Program-made: the position numbers and the translations under genes
The notes under the pieces: model-generated
The model's database searches: none
Told to the model about the DNA's origin: nothing
What the model saw: the letters and a program-made list of their open reading frames with translations, nothing else
DNA from: Candidatus Gastranaerophilales bacterium
GTDB taxonomy: Bacteria > Cyanobacteriota > Vampirovibrionia > Gastranaerophilales > Gastranaerophilaceae
Length of the DNA stretch: 64,000 nt
Direction: 5' to 3'
NCBI GenBank assembly: GCA_944326615.1
Contig: CALVEO010000002.1
Location: 36,245-100,244, forward strand
Part shown: piece by piece, positions 33,088 through 42,534 of the stretch
How the letters are laid out: the number at the start of each line of letters is the position of its first letter
How positions within the stretch are numbered: the first letter of the stretch is position 1

Positions 33088-33640
33088 ATGGCTGAAAAAG
33101 AATCTTAGTGATGAAAGATATCTTCACACACTTGGCACCGCAGAATGCGCAAAAGAATTGGCTGAAAAATACGGACTAGATAAAGAAAAAGCCTATCTTG
33201 CAGGACTTTTGCATGACTGCGCAAAATGTTTTTCTAATGAAAAGCTTCTTGATATAATTCACAAAAATTTACATGTAGAAAAATGTGAAATGCTCAATTA
33301 TAAAACGCTTCATGCTCCTGTAAGCGCCTATATAGCAGAAAAAGAGTTTGGCGTAACAGATAAAGAGATACTATCGGCTATAAGATGGCATACTCTCGGC
33401 AAACTTAACATGACAGATTTTGAAAAGATAGTTTTTCTTGCCGATAAAATTGAACCTAATACACGAGATACAGAATATTCAAAGCAAATACAAACACTGC
33501 TAAATGAAGATAACGGCTTAAATAAAGCACTGCTTAGATGCTACAAAGAAACCATTAAAAGTCTTGTCAAAAGAGATTTAAAAATTTGTATATTAACAAT
33601 CGAAATTTACAATAAACTTCAAGACATATTACAAAATTAG
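33065..33640 (+). CDS. yqeK: HD-domain phosphohydrolase YqeK (Ap4A hydrolase family)
   Basis: The 191-residue HD protein has 'RYLHTLGTAECAKELAEKYG', the metal-binding 'LAGLLHDCAK', 'HAPVSAYIAEKEFG', 'IRWHTLG' and 'IVFLADKIEP'. YqeK enzymes cleave diadenosine tetraphosphate symmetrically. Translation is coupled to nadD through a 23-bp overlap, so NAD synthesis and dinucleotide turnover are co-regulated. Confidence 0.93.
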   Translation: MDYTKILEWLKKNLSDERYLHTLGTAECAKELAEKYGLDKEKAYLAGLLHDCAKCFSNEKLLDIIHKNLHVEKCEMLNYKTLHAPVSAYIAEKEFGVTDKEILSAIRWHTLGKLNMTDFEKIVFLADKIEPNTRDTEYSKQIQTLLNEDNGLNKALLRCYKETIKSLVKRDLKICILTIEIYNKLQDILQN

Positions 33641-33681
33641 CATGTTTATGGTAAAATAATGTTCAAGGTGAGGAAGTGCAA

Positions 33682-35868
33682 ATGAAGGTATTGGAAATTA
33701 AGAACAATTTAGTGAAAATCGCTTATGATGTAAAGGACAATCTTGCTCTTTCAGGATTTGTTATAATTGAAGACACTAATACTCCTTATGTTGCACAGGT
33801 CGTTAATGTTAAAGCCGATACAACAACAAACTATGCTATTGTTAAGCTTTTATTTACATTTAACGAAGAAGGCATTTTAAAAAATTATAACGGGACAATA
33901 CCATCACTAAAATCTGTAATTTCAGTGCTTCCTTCAAAAGAATTGCTGGATATTATTCCGGCAGAAACTCCGCTTGTCCTCGGGCAGCTTGCACAGCAGG
34001 ATGTACAAATAAAAGTCGACAAAACTATACTTGATAACAATCTTCTTGTTTGCTCAAATAACCTTGAAAATACAAATATTCTTCTAAATAATATTATTGA
34101 ACAGGTGAAAGACAAAATAGTAGTCTTTGACACTGATGGTCTTATTGAAAGCGAACAAAAAATTGTATTCGGAAAAGATTTTAAACTTCCTCTAAACTAT
34201 GACACAATAAACTTTATATATGACAATGACCTTGAAGATGTTGATGCTACCAGTAAAGCAGTTATTCAAGATATTTTCATTGAAGTTCAGGAATATACCA
34301 AAACATTACCGGAAGGCTATCTGCCGTTTGAAACATTCTTAAATGTAGTAGACCAGCAATATAGAGAAACTCAAATTACCCAGCTTATCCTGCTTAAAAA
34401 TAAATTATTAAAATACAGAGATTTAAATGTATTTGCCGAAACTTTAAAAGATATATTAAATCTTAGTATTGCAATTGAAAAAAATGATGTTACTGTAATT
34501 GATATTTCAGAAATGACCCCTGAACTGCAAAAAGAAATTATGTCATATATACATAATACGATGCAGTCTGTAAATGAAAATATATACCTTTTTGCCAAAA
34601 TAGACAGTTCAAATGCAGATAAAAAATTATTAAAAAAATTCGTCGAAAGAACTAATGTTTTCACAACAATTATATGTCCGCATGCATTTAAATATATTCA
34701 GGAGCTTAAAGAAATTGCTCAAAACCTTATACTTTTTGCACCGCTTACAATGCAGCATGATTTTGCATCGTATAACAGTTTTTTGAATAAACTAAACAGT
34801 GATGAGTTTATAATTTACGGTGCTCACACACAGAATATACCGCTTATTGTAGAGCTTGATGAATTAAATTTTGAAGATATTCAAAAAGATACTGCAGAAG
34901 AAAAAGAGAATCAAGAAACCAAAGCCGAAGAAAAAGAACCACAAGAAGAAAATACTCAAAATACACAACAAGAAGAACAATCTTTTGTACCTATGCCGGC
35001 ACCTGCAAAACAATTAAACCCTGAAATAAATGCCGACACTAATGAAAATACTACATCTGAAACCGGTAATGACGTTTCTAAAACTATGCCGGAAGTTGAA
35101 TATCCTGATATTGTAATAGAAGAAATTCCGGAATCAGAAGATAATGAGCTGACACAGGCTGATAATAATGTACAAGTTCTACAGGAACCTGAAATAACTG
35201 AAATAACTGAAATTTCCCCAAATGCAGAAGAGCCGGCAATTCAAGAAGAAGCCCTGGAACCACAAACCCAGATAGAAAACATAACTATAGAAGAACCAGA
35301 AAACGATAATACAACAATATACAATATTCTTGAATCTGAAGATGAGCCTGAAGAGAAAGAAATTACACTAGAAGAACCCGAAATTGACTATTCTATTGAT
35401 GAAGTAGATCTAGGTTCAGATTTTCAGGAACCGCAAATTATTGAAAGCACTGATGAACTTATAGAGCGTGCTAGTAAAGAAGTTGATAGATTAATGTACG
35501 AAAAACTTCCGGAAAATGAACAGCAATCATCCTTAGATTTTTTAGAAAGCCTTGCTACTGATGATGAGCTTACAGAGGAAGACTTAAATTTAATCGGGGA
35601 TTTATCTGCACAAAATAGCATTCCGGACATGCCTGAATTACAAGATGACCAGCCTCCGGTAGTACCTGTTTATGCAGCAGATGATATACCAAACAGCGAA
35701 ATGCAGAATTTTGAACCGGGAGACAGAGTTTCTACAGCTAAATACGGAGAAGGAATTGTTTCTAAAATGACAAAATATGGTAATAAACTGCTTTGCCTGA
35801 TAGAATTTCCGAAAATCGGCAGACGCCTTCTTGACCCTGCTGTAACAGAAATTACAAAATTATCTTAA
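33682..35868 (+). CDS. degenerate HerA-like ATPase fold with acidic linker and Tudor-like tail
   Basis: The 728-residue protein starts at ATG 33682 (AGGTGAGG 9 bases upstream fits better than the GTG at 33676). An N-terminal beta barrel is followed by a RecA-like region in which 'NNLLVCSNNLENTNILLNNI' stands where a Walker A loop would be, and 'KIVVFDTDG' resembles the next strand. The Gly-Lys-Ser is absent, so ATP hydrolysis is unlikely. About 240 Glu/Pro-rich residues then lead to a C-terminal 'FEPGDRVSTAKYGEGIV ... LLCLIEF' segment. This resembles the Tudor-like tail of PcrA/UvrD helicases, which binds RNA polymerase. The function is unknown; both domain calls are by pattern only. Confidence 0.6.
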   Translation: MKVLEIKNNLVKIAYDVKDNLALSGFVIIEDTNTPYVAQVVNVKADTTTNYAIVKLLFTFNEEGILKNYNGTIPSLKSVISVLPSKELLDIIPAETPLVLGQLAQQDVQIKVDKTILDNNLLVCSNNLENTNILLNNIIEQVKDKIVVFDTDGLIESEQKIVFGKDFKLPLNYDTINFIYDNDLEDVDATSKAVIQDIFIEVQEYTKTLPEGYLPFETFLNVVDQQYRETQITQLILLKNKLLKYRDLNVFAETLKDILNLSIAIEKNDVTVIDISEMTPELQKEIMSYIHNTMQSVNENIYLFAKIDSSNADKKLLKKFVERTNVFTTIICPHAFKYIQELKEIAQNLILFAPLTMQHDFASYNSFLNKLNSDEFIIYGAHTQNIPLIVELDELNFEDIQKDTAEEKENQETKAEEKEPQEENTQNTQQEEQSFVPMPAPAKQLNPEINADTNENTTSETGNDVSKTMPEVEYPDIVIEEIPESEDNELTQADNNVQVLQEPEITEITEISPNAEEPAIQEEALEPQTQIENITIEEPENDNTTIYNILESEDEPEEKEITLEEPEIDYSIDEVDLGSDFQEPQIIESTDELIERASKEVDRLMYEKLPENEQQSSLDFLESLATDDELTEEDLNLIGDLSAQNSIPDMPELQDDQPPVVPVYAADDIPNSEMQNFEPGDRVSTAKYGEGIVSKMTKYGNKLLCLIEFPKIGRRLLDPAVTEITKLS

Positions 35869-36207
35869 ATGTGATGCACCTTTTAGATATACAAATTTGG
35901 GAACAAAATTATCCTCACAATTTAAAACTATAAGCACCCGCAGGCATTTTTCAAGGGAATCAGGGACATTAAGCTCATGAAAACACATCATAGCAGTATC
36001 TTTCCATCCCATATCAATACGCGCAAATTTAGCAGGGAAAGCAGCATTTAAATCATCTGTCAAAGTAAAAATCGCATGCGAGATTTTTGAAACTTCTATA
36101 TTGTTTTTATTTATCATTAATGACAAAAGCTCCAGTGTAGCATTTCTTATTGCTTCAACAGAATTTTCATCAACCGTAATTGCCCCTCTTATCCCTTTTG
36201 TAATCAT
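35860..36207 (-). CDS. aroH: chorismate mutase, AroH type
   Basis: The 115-residue protein matches the Bacillus-type trimeric chorismate mutase: 'GIRGAITVDENSVEAIRNAT', 'LTDDLNAAFPAKFAR', 'MCFHELNV' and 'CLRVLIVLN', which supply the active-site Arg and Glu residues. It converts chorismate to prephenate for Phe and Tyr. It lies 21 bp after fmt as the last gene of a minus-strand operon, and its end overlaps the gene at 33682 by 9 bp. Confidence 0.93.
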   Translation of the reverse strand: MITKGIRGAITVDENSVEAIRNATLELLSLMINKNNIEVSKISHAIFTLTDDLNAAFPAKFARIDMGWKDTAMMCFHELNVPDSLEKCLRVLIVLNCEDNFVPKFVYLKGASHLR

Positions 36208-36228
36208 TATCTGTAACTCCTGCTAGTT

Positions 36229-37149
36229 TTATTTCTGTAAAATGTGCTGTCCGTTAGCCCAGTCTCTGGCAGGCATTTCTCCCTTACCTTCCGGTTTGAC
36301 TTTGACAAGAAGAATGCAGTCTTTTCCGCATCCGACAACAAGCCCCTCTTTTGAAAGCCTAACAAAATCCCCGCATTTTCCTTGTTCTGGAAGCACACGT
36401 GTTTCAAGAACTTTGATAATTTTTCCGTTATGCATAAAATAAGCTGAAGGGAATTTATAAATACCACGCACAAGATTATGAATATCCTGAGCAGTCTTTG
36501 ACCAGTCAATAAGAGTTTCTTCTTTTGTAAGCTTATTTGCCATACAAACGCCATCACTACACTGTTTTTGAGGGATAAGAGTATTATTGGCAAGACCTGT
36601 TAATGTTTTTTCAATCAATTGCGGTGATTTACTGCTTATTTCCTCAAATAAATCAACACAGGTCATATTATCAGGGATATCAATAACCTCTTTCAGACAG
36701 ACATCGCCGCAATCAAGCCCTAATTCCGTAATCATTGTACAAATACCGGTCTTTTTATCACCGTTAATGATCGCCCTTTGAATAGGATTAGCCCCGCGAT
36801 ACTTAGGCAGAAGCGATGCATGAAGGTTAATTGTCTCAAATTTAGGAATGTCCAGAACTTCCTGAGATAAAATCTGCCCGAATGCAAATGTTACAAAGAA
36901 ATCGGGACTTAGTTTTTTTAATTCAGAAATAATTTCAGGTTCTTTTCTTATTGATTTTGGCTGAAAAACAGGCAAACCTTTTTCTATTGCAAACTGTTTT
37001 ATCGGCGACATAGTTAATTTATGTCCGCGCCCAGCCGGCTTGTCAGGCTGTGTAACAACTGCAAGCACATTAAATTTATCAGAATTATACAGATACTCCA
37101 GCGATTTCAAAGCAATTGCAGGAGTTCCAAAAAATACAATACTAATCAT
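36229..37149 (-). CDS. fmt: methionyl-tRNA formyltransferase
   Basis: It formylates initiator Met-tRNA using 10-formyl-THF. The 306-residue protein has 'IVFFGTPAIALKSLEYL', 'VVTQPDKPAGRGHKLTMSPI', the catalytic region 'NLHASLLPKYRGANPIQRAI' with Asn-His, 'LDCGDV', and a C-terminal OB domain. It overlaps def by 8 bp, the frequent def-fmt pair for start methionine processing. Confidence 0.96.
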   Translation of the reverse strand: MISIVFFGTPAIALKSLEYLYNSDKFNVLAVVTQPDKPAGRGHKLTMSPIKQFAIEKGLPVFQPKSIRKEPEIISELKKLSPDFFVTFAFGQILSQEVLDIPKFETINLHASLLPKYRGANPIQRAIINGDKKTGICTMITELGLDCGDVCLKEVIDIPDNMTCVDLFEEISSKSPQLIEKTLTGLANNTLIPQKQCSDGVCMANKLTKEETLIDWSKTAQDIHNLVRGIYKFPSAYFMHNGKIIKVLETRVLPEQGKCGDFVRLSKEGLVVGCGKDCILLVKVKPEGKGEMPARDWANGQHILQK

Positions 37150-37711
37150 TTTTATTTTCTAATTCCTTATCCAATTCAGGTTCATCAATCAATCTGTCAG
37201 GTTCAACAGGAGGAAGATTATGTTTTGCAAGAATTTCATCTGTTTCAAAACGGTTCACGCAGTGATCAATAAACAAAATTCCGTCAAGATGATCATTTTC
37301 ATGCTGAATTGCCCTTGCTAAAAGGCAGCCGTCTTTAGCTTCCAAAACAAAAGGTCTACCATGACGGTCAAGTGCTTTTACCATAATATTTTTATAGCGT
37401 TTTACATCGGTATAAGCTTCCGGAAAACTTATACAGCCTTCCTGGGCTACTATTGCACCGGATTTTTTTATAATTTTGGGATTTATAAAAACTATAGGAT
37501 TTAAAGGTTCATCATTCTTTGAAACATCAACGACAAAAACTCTATAGTTAACACCTATTTGCGGAGCTGCCATACCGACTCCGTTTTTGGCATACATAGT
37601 GTCCAATAAATCCTGCACAAGCTCCTGAATTTTTCTTGATACCTTATGAACTTCCTTTGAAGGTTCTCTTAAACTCTTTTCTCCATATTGTAAAACTCTT
37701 TTTACGGACAT
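37142..37711 (-). CDS. def: peptide deformylase
   Basis: It removes the formyl group from new proteins. The three family motifs are present: 'GVGMAAPQIG', 'EGCISFPEAY' (Ile in place of the usual Leu) and 'QHENDHLDG' with the metal-binding HExxH. The 189-residue length is normal. It is translated just before fmt and lies 54 bp after queE. Confidence 0.96.
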   Translation of the reverse strand: MSVKRVLQYGEKSLREPSKEVHKVSRKIQELVQDLLDTMYAKNGVGMAAPQIGVNYRVFVVDVSKNDEPLNPIVFINPKIIKKSGAIVAQEGCISFPEAYTDVKRYKNIMVKALDRHGRPFVLEAKDGCLLARAIQHENDHLDGILFIDHCVNRFETDEILAKHNLPPVEPDRLIDEPELDKELENKND

Positions 37712-37765
37712 ACTTATAACCTCTTAGCTATTCTACTTAATACAAATAATATAGCATAAAAAATG

Positions 37766-38434
37766 TTATCTGACATCAAGGAATTTATGAACCTGTGGAA
37801 TTAAGCGAACGTTTTCATATTTTTCAAGGAATTTATCAAGGATATATGATGCGAATTCTGAAGTTACAGACATTTTGTCTCCAATCATTTCAGGCTGTAA
37901 AATTAATTCAATATTATATTTTTTGCCGAGTTCACAACAGCTATTTATCTCATCCTGTGTGATTTTTGAATTAAAAACTATTTTGGCAAAAGTCTCAACC
38001 CCTCTGCAATTGTCAAAAAATTTGTCATGAAACTTATAGGAATTTTTGATACCTGTTGCACTTTCAAGTTTTATATCGGCAGAAACAATATCTATAAAAG
38101 ACTTTACCTCTAAAAATTTATCAGCTAATGTTGCATTTGTTTCTAAATAGATTTTTTGATTAACCAATGGAAGAAAATCTTTCAAAAAATCGGCCGAAAG
38201 AAGCGGCTCGCCGCCTGTTAGAGATACTGAATGAATTTTATCATACGAATTAACCTTGTTCGCAAGCTCGCATGGATCATACTCTTCAAAATCTTTGTCT
38301 GATAAAAATTCCGTATCACAGTAGTTACATTTCAAATTACAGTTGCAAAAACGCACAAATAACTGTTTATAACCTACATAAGGCCCTTCACCCTGTATTG
38401 ATTGAAAAATTTCTTTAATTTTAACCTTACTCAT
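37766..38434 (-). CDS. queE: 7-carboxy-7-deazaguanine synthase (radical SAM)
   Basis: This radical SAM enzyme acts in queuosine precursor synthesis. The start '[20 protein letters not shown]' is typical of QueE, followed by the cluster-binding CNLKCNYC (CxxxCxxC) and 'SLTGGEPLL' for SAM. The 222-residue length fits. No other queuosine gene is in the window. Its start overlaps the dnaJ-like gene by 8 bp. Confidence 0.93.
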   Translation of the reverse strand: MSKVKIKEIFQSIQGEGPYVGYKQLFVRFCNCNLKCNYCDTEFLSDKDFEEYDPCELANKVNSYDKIHSVSLTGGEPLLSADFLKDFLPLVNQKIYLETNATLADKFLEVKSFIDIVSADIKLESATGIKNSYKFHDKFFDNCRGVETFAKIVFNSKITQDEINSCCELGKKYNIELILQPEMIGDKMSVTSEFASYILDKFLEKYENVRLIPQVHKFLDVR

Positions 38435-39443
38435 TTAGCAAATTCTCTCTAATATTTTGTGATGATATTTTTTTTAGCTTCTCATAAAGCCTGATTTCAT
38501 CATCCGACAAAGAACAAGGAATTTCAATATGCACTACGACAATCATGTCTCCGGATTTTCCATTGTGTTTCAAACCCTGCCCTGCAAGACGAAACTTTTG
38601 TCCGGAATGCGTACCTGCCGGAATTTTAAGAGATAAACTTGTGTCAAATGAAGGAATTGTTATACGTCCGCCCAAAACAGCTTCAAAAGGTGTAATCGGA
38701 ATATTATAAATTATATTATTTCCTTCAAATGCGATTTTATTATTCGGCTCAATTTTAATATTAATAAACAAATCGCCGTTTTTCCCGCCATTTTGACCTC
38801 TGGAACCTTCATTCTTAATTCTTAATTTTGTACCGTTTTTAACATTTTTCGGTATTTTGACAGTAATTTTTTTATGCTCGCTTTTTTCACCTGACCCTTT
38901 ACAAACTTTGCATAAAGAACCGTTAATAAATTTTCGTCCTTTGCAATTAGGACACTCAGAGGTATGCATAACATTAATTACTCTCTCTGTTCCTCTGACA
39001 GCCTCTTTTATTGTTATAGAAACATTTTCATAAATATCTTCTCCGCGGACAGGATGAAATTTTTTCTTTTTTGATTTGGGTGAAGAAAATTCTTCAAAAA
39101 TTTCATTAATTTTTTGGGAGAAATCTTCTTTTGACATTTTAGGCTCTGTATGATTTTGGAATGATGATTGTTTTTTATATTCGCTTTGAGCTTGCTCTGA
39201 TGATGTATGCTGCTTTTCTTCAGTTTTTTTAGAAGATTTGAAAAATCCATTTAGAGTATCATATTGCATGCGTTTTTTAGCATCAGATAAAACTTCATAG
39301 GCCTCTGTAATATCTTTAAACTGCGCTGTACCGTAAGGGTTTACGTCAGGATGAAATTTTCGCGCGAGCTTTCTGTATGCGCTCTTTATTTCCGCATCCG
39401 TACTGTCAGGTGTAACTCCAAGAATAGAATAATAGTTCTTCAT
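38427..39443 (-). CDS. DnaJ-family co-chaperone with half zinc finger
   Basis: A J domain (1-65, HPD in '[10 protein letters not shown]') is followed by a Lys/Ser/Gln-rich linker and a central zinc-binding segment '[20 protein letters not shown]'. Only two CxxCxG units are present, where classical DnaJ has four. The C-terminal beta domains are '[11 protein letters not shown]' and '[20 protein letters not shown]'. It stimulates DnaK. At 338 residues it lies between DnaJ and CbpA in type. It is the second gene of the operon, 21 bp after the PurD-like gene. Confidence 0.9.
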   Translation of the reverse strand: MKNYYSILGVTPDSTDAEIKSAYRKLARKFHPDVNPYGTAQFKDITEAYEVLSDAKKRMQYDTLNGFFKSSKKTEEKQHTSSEQAQSEYKKQSSFQNHTEPKMSKEDFSQKINEIFEEFSSPKSKKKKFHPVRGEDIYENVSITIKEAVRGTERVINVMHTSECPNCKGRKFINGSLCKVCKGSGEKSEHKKITVKIPKNVKNGTKLRIKNEGSRGQNGGKNGDLFINIKIEPNNKIAFEGNNIIYNIPITPFEAVLGGRITIPSFDTSLSLKIPAGTHSGQKFRLAGQGLKHNGKSGDMIVVVHIEIPCSLSDDEIRLYEKLKKISSQNIRENLLNE

Positions 39444-39464
39444 ATATTTATATATAATGAAGTT

Positions 39465-40709
39465 TTAAAAATTATCAACCTGCTCACAGATATCAGCGCG
39501 GTATTTTTTACCGTCAAATTCTATAACATCAATATCTTCATAAAGGTGTTTTCTTGCTCTTGAAAGAGTTTTAGCTGTTCTTGTCAAAACAAGATTTTTT
39601 CCTTTAATAGTTTCATATTCAAAATATTCATTTTTCTTTATACCGAAATTTGATATATCAGATTCAACAAATTCAAGCCCGTTAATAATCTTACCTTCCA
39701 AACGGGAAGAAAGCACACAGGAAACAGATGAATTATTTGACACAGCAATACTTTCATAATCATCAGCAAAAGAGCCGACAGCACAGGCCTCAAAAAGTGT
39801 TAATAAATTCTCTTCAATCAGATTTAAAACAGCCTCAGCATCATGATCCGCGAGAAAAGGTTTAAAGCCCAGTACAACAAACTGGCCGTCAGGCTGCAAA
39901 ACACACTCAGCGCCTAAAATACCCAGATAAGGTGTTCCCTTCTTTTCCAGTGATTGAAGAACCTTTTGAACAACTGAATCCATTATCTCAAATTCCAGTT
40001 CTTTTGAAATTTTATAATCAGGAGTATAACAACCTATACCTGAAGTTAAAATTCCGCCATCGCCGTCTTCCATAAATTTATAATTTGCGACAGATGTCAG
40101 AGGCAATACGCTATAACCGTCAGTAACAGCATAGAAAGTAAATTCATGTCCGTAAACAAAATCTTCCAGAACGACTTTTTTCTCATCTTTAAAAAACAAA
40201 TCTTCAACAAAAGTCTTTGCCGTAATAAAAGTATTGCACACCAGACGGTCAGCAGAATTTGAGTTTTCATCCGCTCTTATAACCTGCGGCATAACTGCAT
40301 TTTTTAAATAATCAACAGCAGGCTGTAATTTATCAAAAATTGCAAACCTGGGCGTCGGAATTCTTAGCTTATACAAAAATCTCTTGCCTGCAGATCTGCT
40401 TAAAGCAAAAGAAGCACTCTGAGCAGACGGTGCAAATATCAACTGATCGTTTGCCTGAAAAAGTCCTGCTATATCATTTTTTATAGCAGTCTCGGAGACA
40501 GCAATTGTTAAATCAATACCATTTTCAAGAACAAATTCCAAAATTTCCTGCACATTATCTTCTCTGATATCAACACATTCTATAAGTTCCTTTAATGCAT
40601 AATTGCCGGGTGCAGCATATATATCGCAGTCATATTTCCTGAACTTTTTTACAAGAGCATATTCTTTTGCAGAATTGCCGACAATTAGAACTTTTTTTCT
40701 TTTATTCAT
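39465..40709 (-). CDS. PurD-like ATP-grasp protein, probably catalytically altered
   Basis: The 414 residues align along their whole length with phosphoribosylamine-glycine ligase: 'KKVLIVGNSAKEYALVKKF' for 'VLVVGSGGREHAL', 'ADENSNSADRL' for the ATP loop 'ADGLAAGKG', 'VLEDFVYGHEFTFYAVTDG', and 'MEDGDGGILTSGIGCYTP'. The metal-binding segment, normally 'LEFNVRFGDPE', reads 'LGFKPFLADHD', so the Glu and Asn that hold Mg are lost along with the Gly-rich loop. It is likely not a normal GAR synthetase. It heads the operon that continues with the dnaJ-like gene, queE, def, fmt and aroH. Confidence 0.8.
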   Translation of the reverse strand: MNKRKKVLIVGNSAKEYALVKKFRKYDCDIYAAPGNYALKELIECVDIREDNVQEILEFVLENGIDLTIAVSETAIKNDIAGLFQANDQLIFAPSAQSASFALSRSAGKRFLYKLRIPTPRFAIFDKLQPAVDYLKNAVMPQVIRADENSNSADRLVCNTFITAKTFVEDLFFKDEKKVVLEDFVYGHEFTFYAVTDGYSVLPLTSVANYKFMEDGDGGILTSGIGCYTPDYKISKELEFEIMDSVVQKVLQSLEKKGTPYLGILGAECVLQPDGQFVVLGFKPFLADHDAEAVLNLIEENLLTLFEACAVGSFADDYESIAVSNNSSVSCVLSSRLEGKIINGLEFVESDISNFGIKKNEYFEYETIKGKNLVLTRTAKTLSRARKHLYEDIDVIEFDGKKYRADICEQVDNF

Positions 40710-40850
40710 AATAGGTATTATATTACAAAAATTCTAATTCAAATACAGGATTTTATTAAGTTTTTTTAAGAATTATACAAAATTTATGTTATAATAATGA
40801 CAAAATTAAAATTATTATTAAAAATTCAATGGTATAGTGAGGTAGCATAA

Positions 40851-41078
40851 ATGGCAGGTATTGTAAATTTACTATCACAGATGTTTATTCCGCAGACGAC
40901 ACAGGTAGCGGCACCTGTAAGAAATTCTGATCCATACAGCAATAATCCGTTTGTAAACTATAAAGGCAACAGCCTCAATAATTACGCAAAAAATAAACCT
41001 GTCAGGGGAGGTTATTTTGCCGGATATTATAACGGAAAACAAAATATTGTAGGACAGCGTCTCTTCATTGAAGTTTAA
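40851..41078 (+). CDS. small protein of unknown function
   Basis: This 75-residue, Asn/Tyr-rich protein follows GTGAGG with good spacing. The first 12 residues are hydrophobic ('AGIVNLLSQMFI'), too short for a membrane helix. The centre contains 'NPFVNYKGNSL', similar to the F-motif N-termini elsewhere in the window but with Tyr. A Gly/Tyr-rich end follows. No family is known. It lies between the divergent PurD-like operon and the pilin promoter. Confidence 0.5.
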   Translation: MAGIVNLLSQMFIPQTTQVAAPVRNSDPYSNNPFVNYKGNSLNNYAKNKPVRGGYFAGYYNGKQNIVGQRLFIEV

Positions 41079-41092
41079 AAATTTCTCAACAA

Positions 41093-41121
41093 TTGACATT
41101 TTCAAAAAAACGCGTTATAAT
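41093..41121 (+). promoter_or_regulatory. consensus promoter of pseudopilin-cutA operon
   Basis: TTGACA, exactly 17 bases, TATAAT: a full sigma-70 consensus 37 bp before the pilin start at 41158. Strong constitutive expression is expected. Confidence 0.85.
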
Positions 41122-41157
41122 ATGTATAAAGGCAGGAACAAAAAAGATTGAGAGTAT

Positions 41158-41892
41158 ATGAATAAAAAATTTTTTTGGGGATTTACACTTGCTGAAATAT
41201 TAATTGCCGTTGCAATAGTCGGCATTATTGCAGCACTTACAATTCCCGGCGTCGTTTCTAATTACAATCAAAAAGCATTAATAACCCAATTGCAGAAAAA
41301 TTATATCGAATTACAGGAAGCGTTATTAATACTAAAAACAGAAAATTATCACAGAGGTCTTGATGGCTCAATTTTAAATAAAAAAGGCAGTAAAACCGTT
41401 GCTAATACCGCCGGTAGATTTTTAAGAGAGTATTATAAAATTTTAGACGACTGTGGTAGTGATACACAACCCTGCTTTGCTGATAAATATGCAGATATAA
41501 ATTCATTAACAGACACAGACTTTAGTTGCGCTGATGGTTACTCAGTAACAGTTGCAAGCGGAGCTGCAATATGCATAATTCCGGCAGAAATTACCGATGA
41601 TGATGTTGTAGACCCTAATACAGGAGCACCTACTTTAAAAGATATAGATAATCCTGCGGTTGTTTATATTGATGTAAACGGTACAGAAGGACCTAATATC
41701 GGCGGCAGAGATATGTTTACATATTCTATCTGGCAAGATTTTTCAATTGATGAAATTAATCCAGCCGATCCGGAGCTGGATGATTTAGAAGAAGCCAGAG
41801 AAACTTTATTTACAAATAATTGCAGAACATCAAACGTAGGAAGAGGATGTTTTGGAAAAATTCTTAATGATAATTGGAAACTGAATTATTAA
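41158..41892 (+). CDS. type IV pilin-like / pseudopilin protein
   Basis: This 244-residue pseudopilin has a short leader 'MNKKFFWG', then 'FTLAEILIAVAIVGIIAALT' as cleavage site and membrane helix, with Glu5 of the mature form present. It continues with an amphipathic helix and a beta domain with paired Cys. The loop 'DVNGTEGPNIGGRDMFTYS' is also found in the next gene and probably binds a metal ion. It ends 'GCFGKILNDNWKLNY'. Export and assembly would use prepilin peptidase and a type II/IV system encoded elsewhere. AATTGCAG-like AT-rich DNA is absent upstream; instead a consensus promoter is present. Confidence 0.9.
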   Translation: MNKKFFWGFTLAEILIAVAIVGIIAALTIPGVVSNYNQKALITQLQKNYIELQEALLILKTENYHRGLDGSILNKKGSKTVANTAGRFLREYYKILDDCGSDTQPCFADKYADINSLTDTDFSCADGYSVTVASGAAICIIPAEITDDDVVDPNTGAPTLKDIDNPAVVYIDVNGTEGPNIGGRDMFTYSIWQDFSIDEINPADPELDDLEEARETLFTNNCRTSNVGRGCFGKILNDNWKLNY

Positions 41893-41910
41893 AATGAAAG
41901 GTATTATATA

Positions 41911-42534
41911 ATGAAAAAAATGTTTGCATTTACTTTATCCGAAGTTTTGGTAACAATGAGTATAATCGGCGTTATCTCAGCTTTAACGGTTCCCACTCTG
42001 ATAAACAATTATCAAAGAAAAACTCAGGTTGTACAGTTAAGAAAATCTATTAATGATGTTGTAAATGCCATAGACATGTACATAACGGAAGAAGGCAAAA
42101 CATCATTTAAAGCAACTCCGTTGTTTGCAAATCTCGACGACTTTATAAGCCAGAAATTAAAAGTTTTAAAAACATGTGAAGCAGAAGCCACAGGCTGTTT
42201 TGCAAATGAACAATACATGCCTGTCGGAGCAGGTACTGGTACAAATTTTGAATGTGCAGGACAATCTTATGTATTAGCTAACTCTTCTGCGATTTGTATG
42301 ACAAAAGGTAATGACGATCTTATCAGTGTGAATATTGATGTTAACGGAACAGAAGGTCCTAATATCGGCGGCAGAGATATGTATATATTTTACATACTTC
42401 CATCCGGAGAGGTTACTTATTGTTCAAATGGCGCCGCAACCTGTGACGGCGATGTTGGAACCTGTACAGGTTCCGCTATAGGTGAAGGCTGTACGGCTGT
42501 ACTAGCTGAAAACAACTGGCAAATGACATATTAA
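41911..42534 (+). CDS. type IV pilin-like / pseudopilin protein
   Basis: This second pseudopilin of the pair has leader 'MKKMFA', then 'FTLSEVLVTMSIIGVISALT', a helix, paired Cys residues, and the same 'DVNGTEGPNIGGRDMY' loop. It ends 'VLAENNWQMTY'. It starts 18 bp after the first one, with GAAAGG upstream, and its TAA overlaps the cutA ATG (TAATG). The pair may form minor components of one fibre. Confidence 0.9.
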   Translation: MKKMFAFTLSEVLVTMSIIGVISALTVPTLINNYQRKTQVVQLRKSINDVVNAIDMYITEEGKTSFKATPLFANLDDFISQKLKVLKTCEAEATGCFANEQYMPVGAGTGTNFECAGQSYVLANSSAICMTKGNDDLISVNIDVNGTEGPNIGGRDMYIFYILPSGEVTYCSNGAATCDGDVGTCTGSAIGEGCTAVLAENNWQMTY

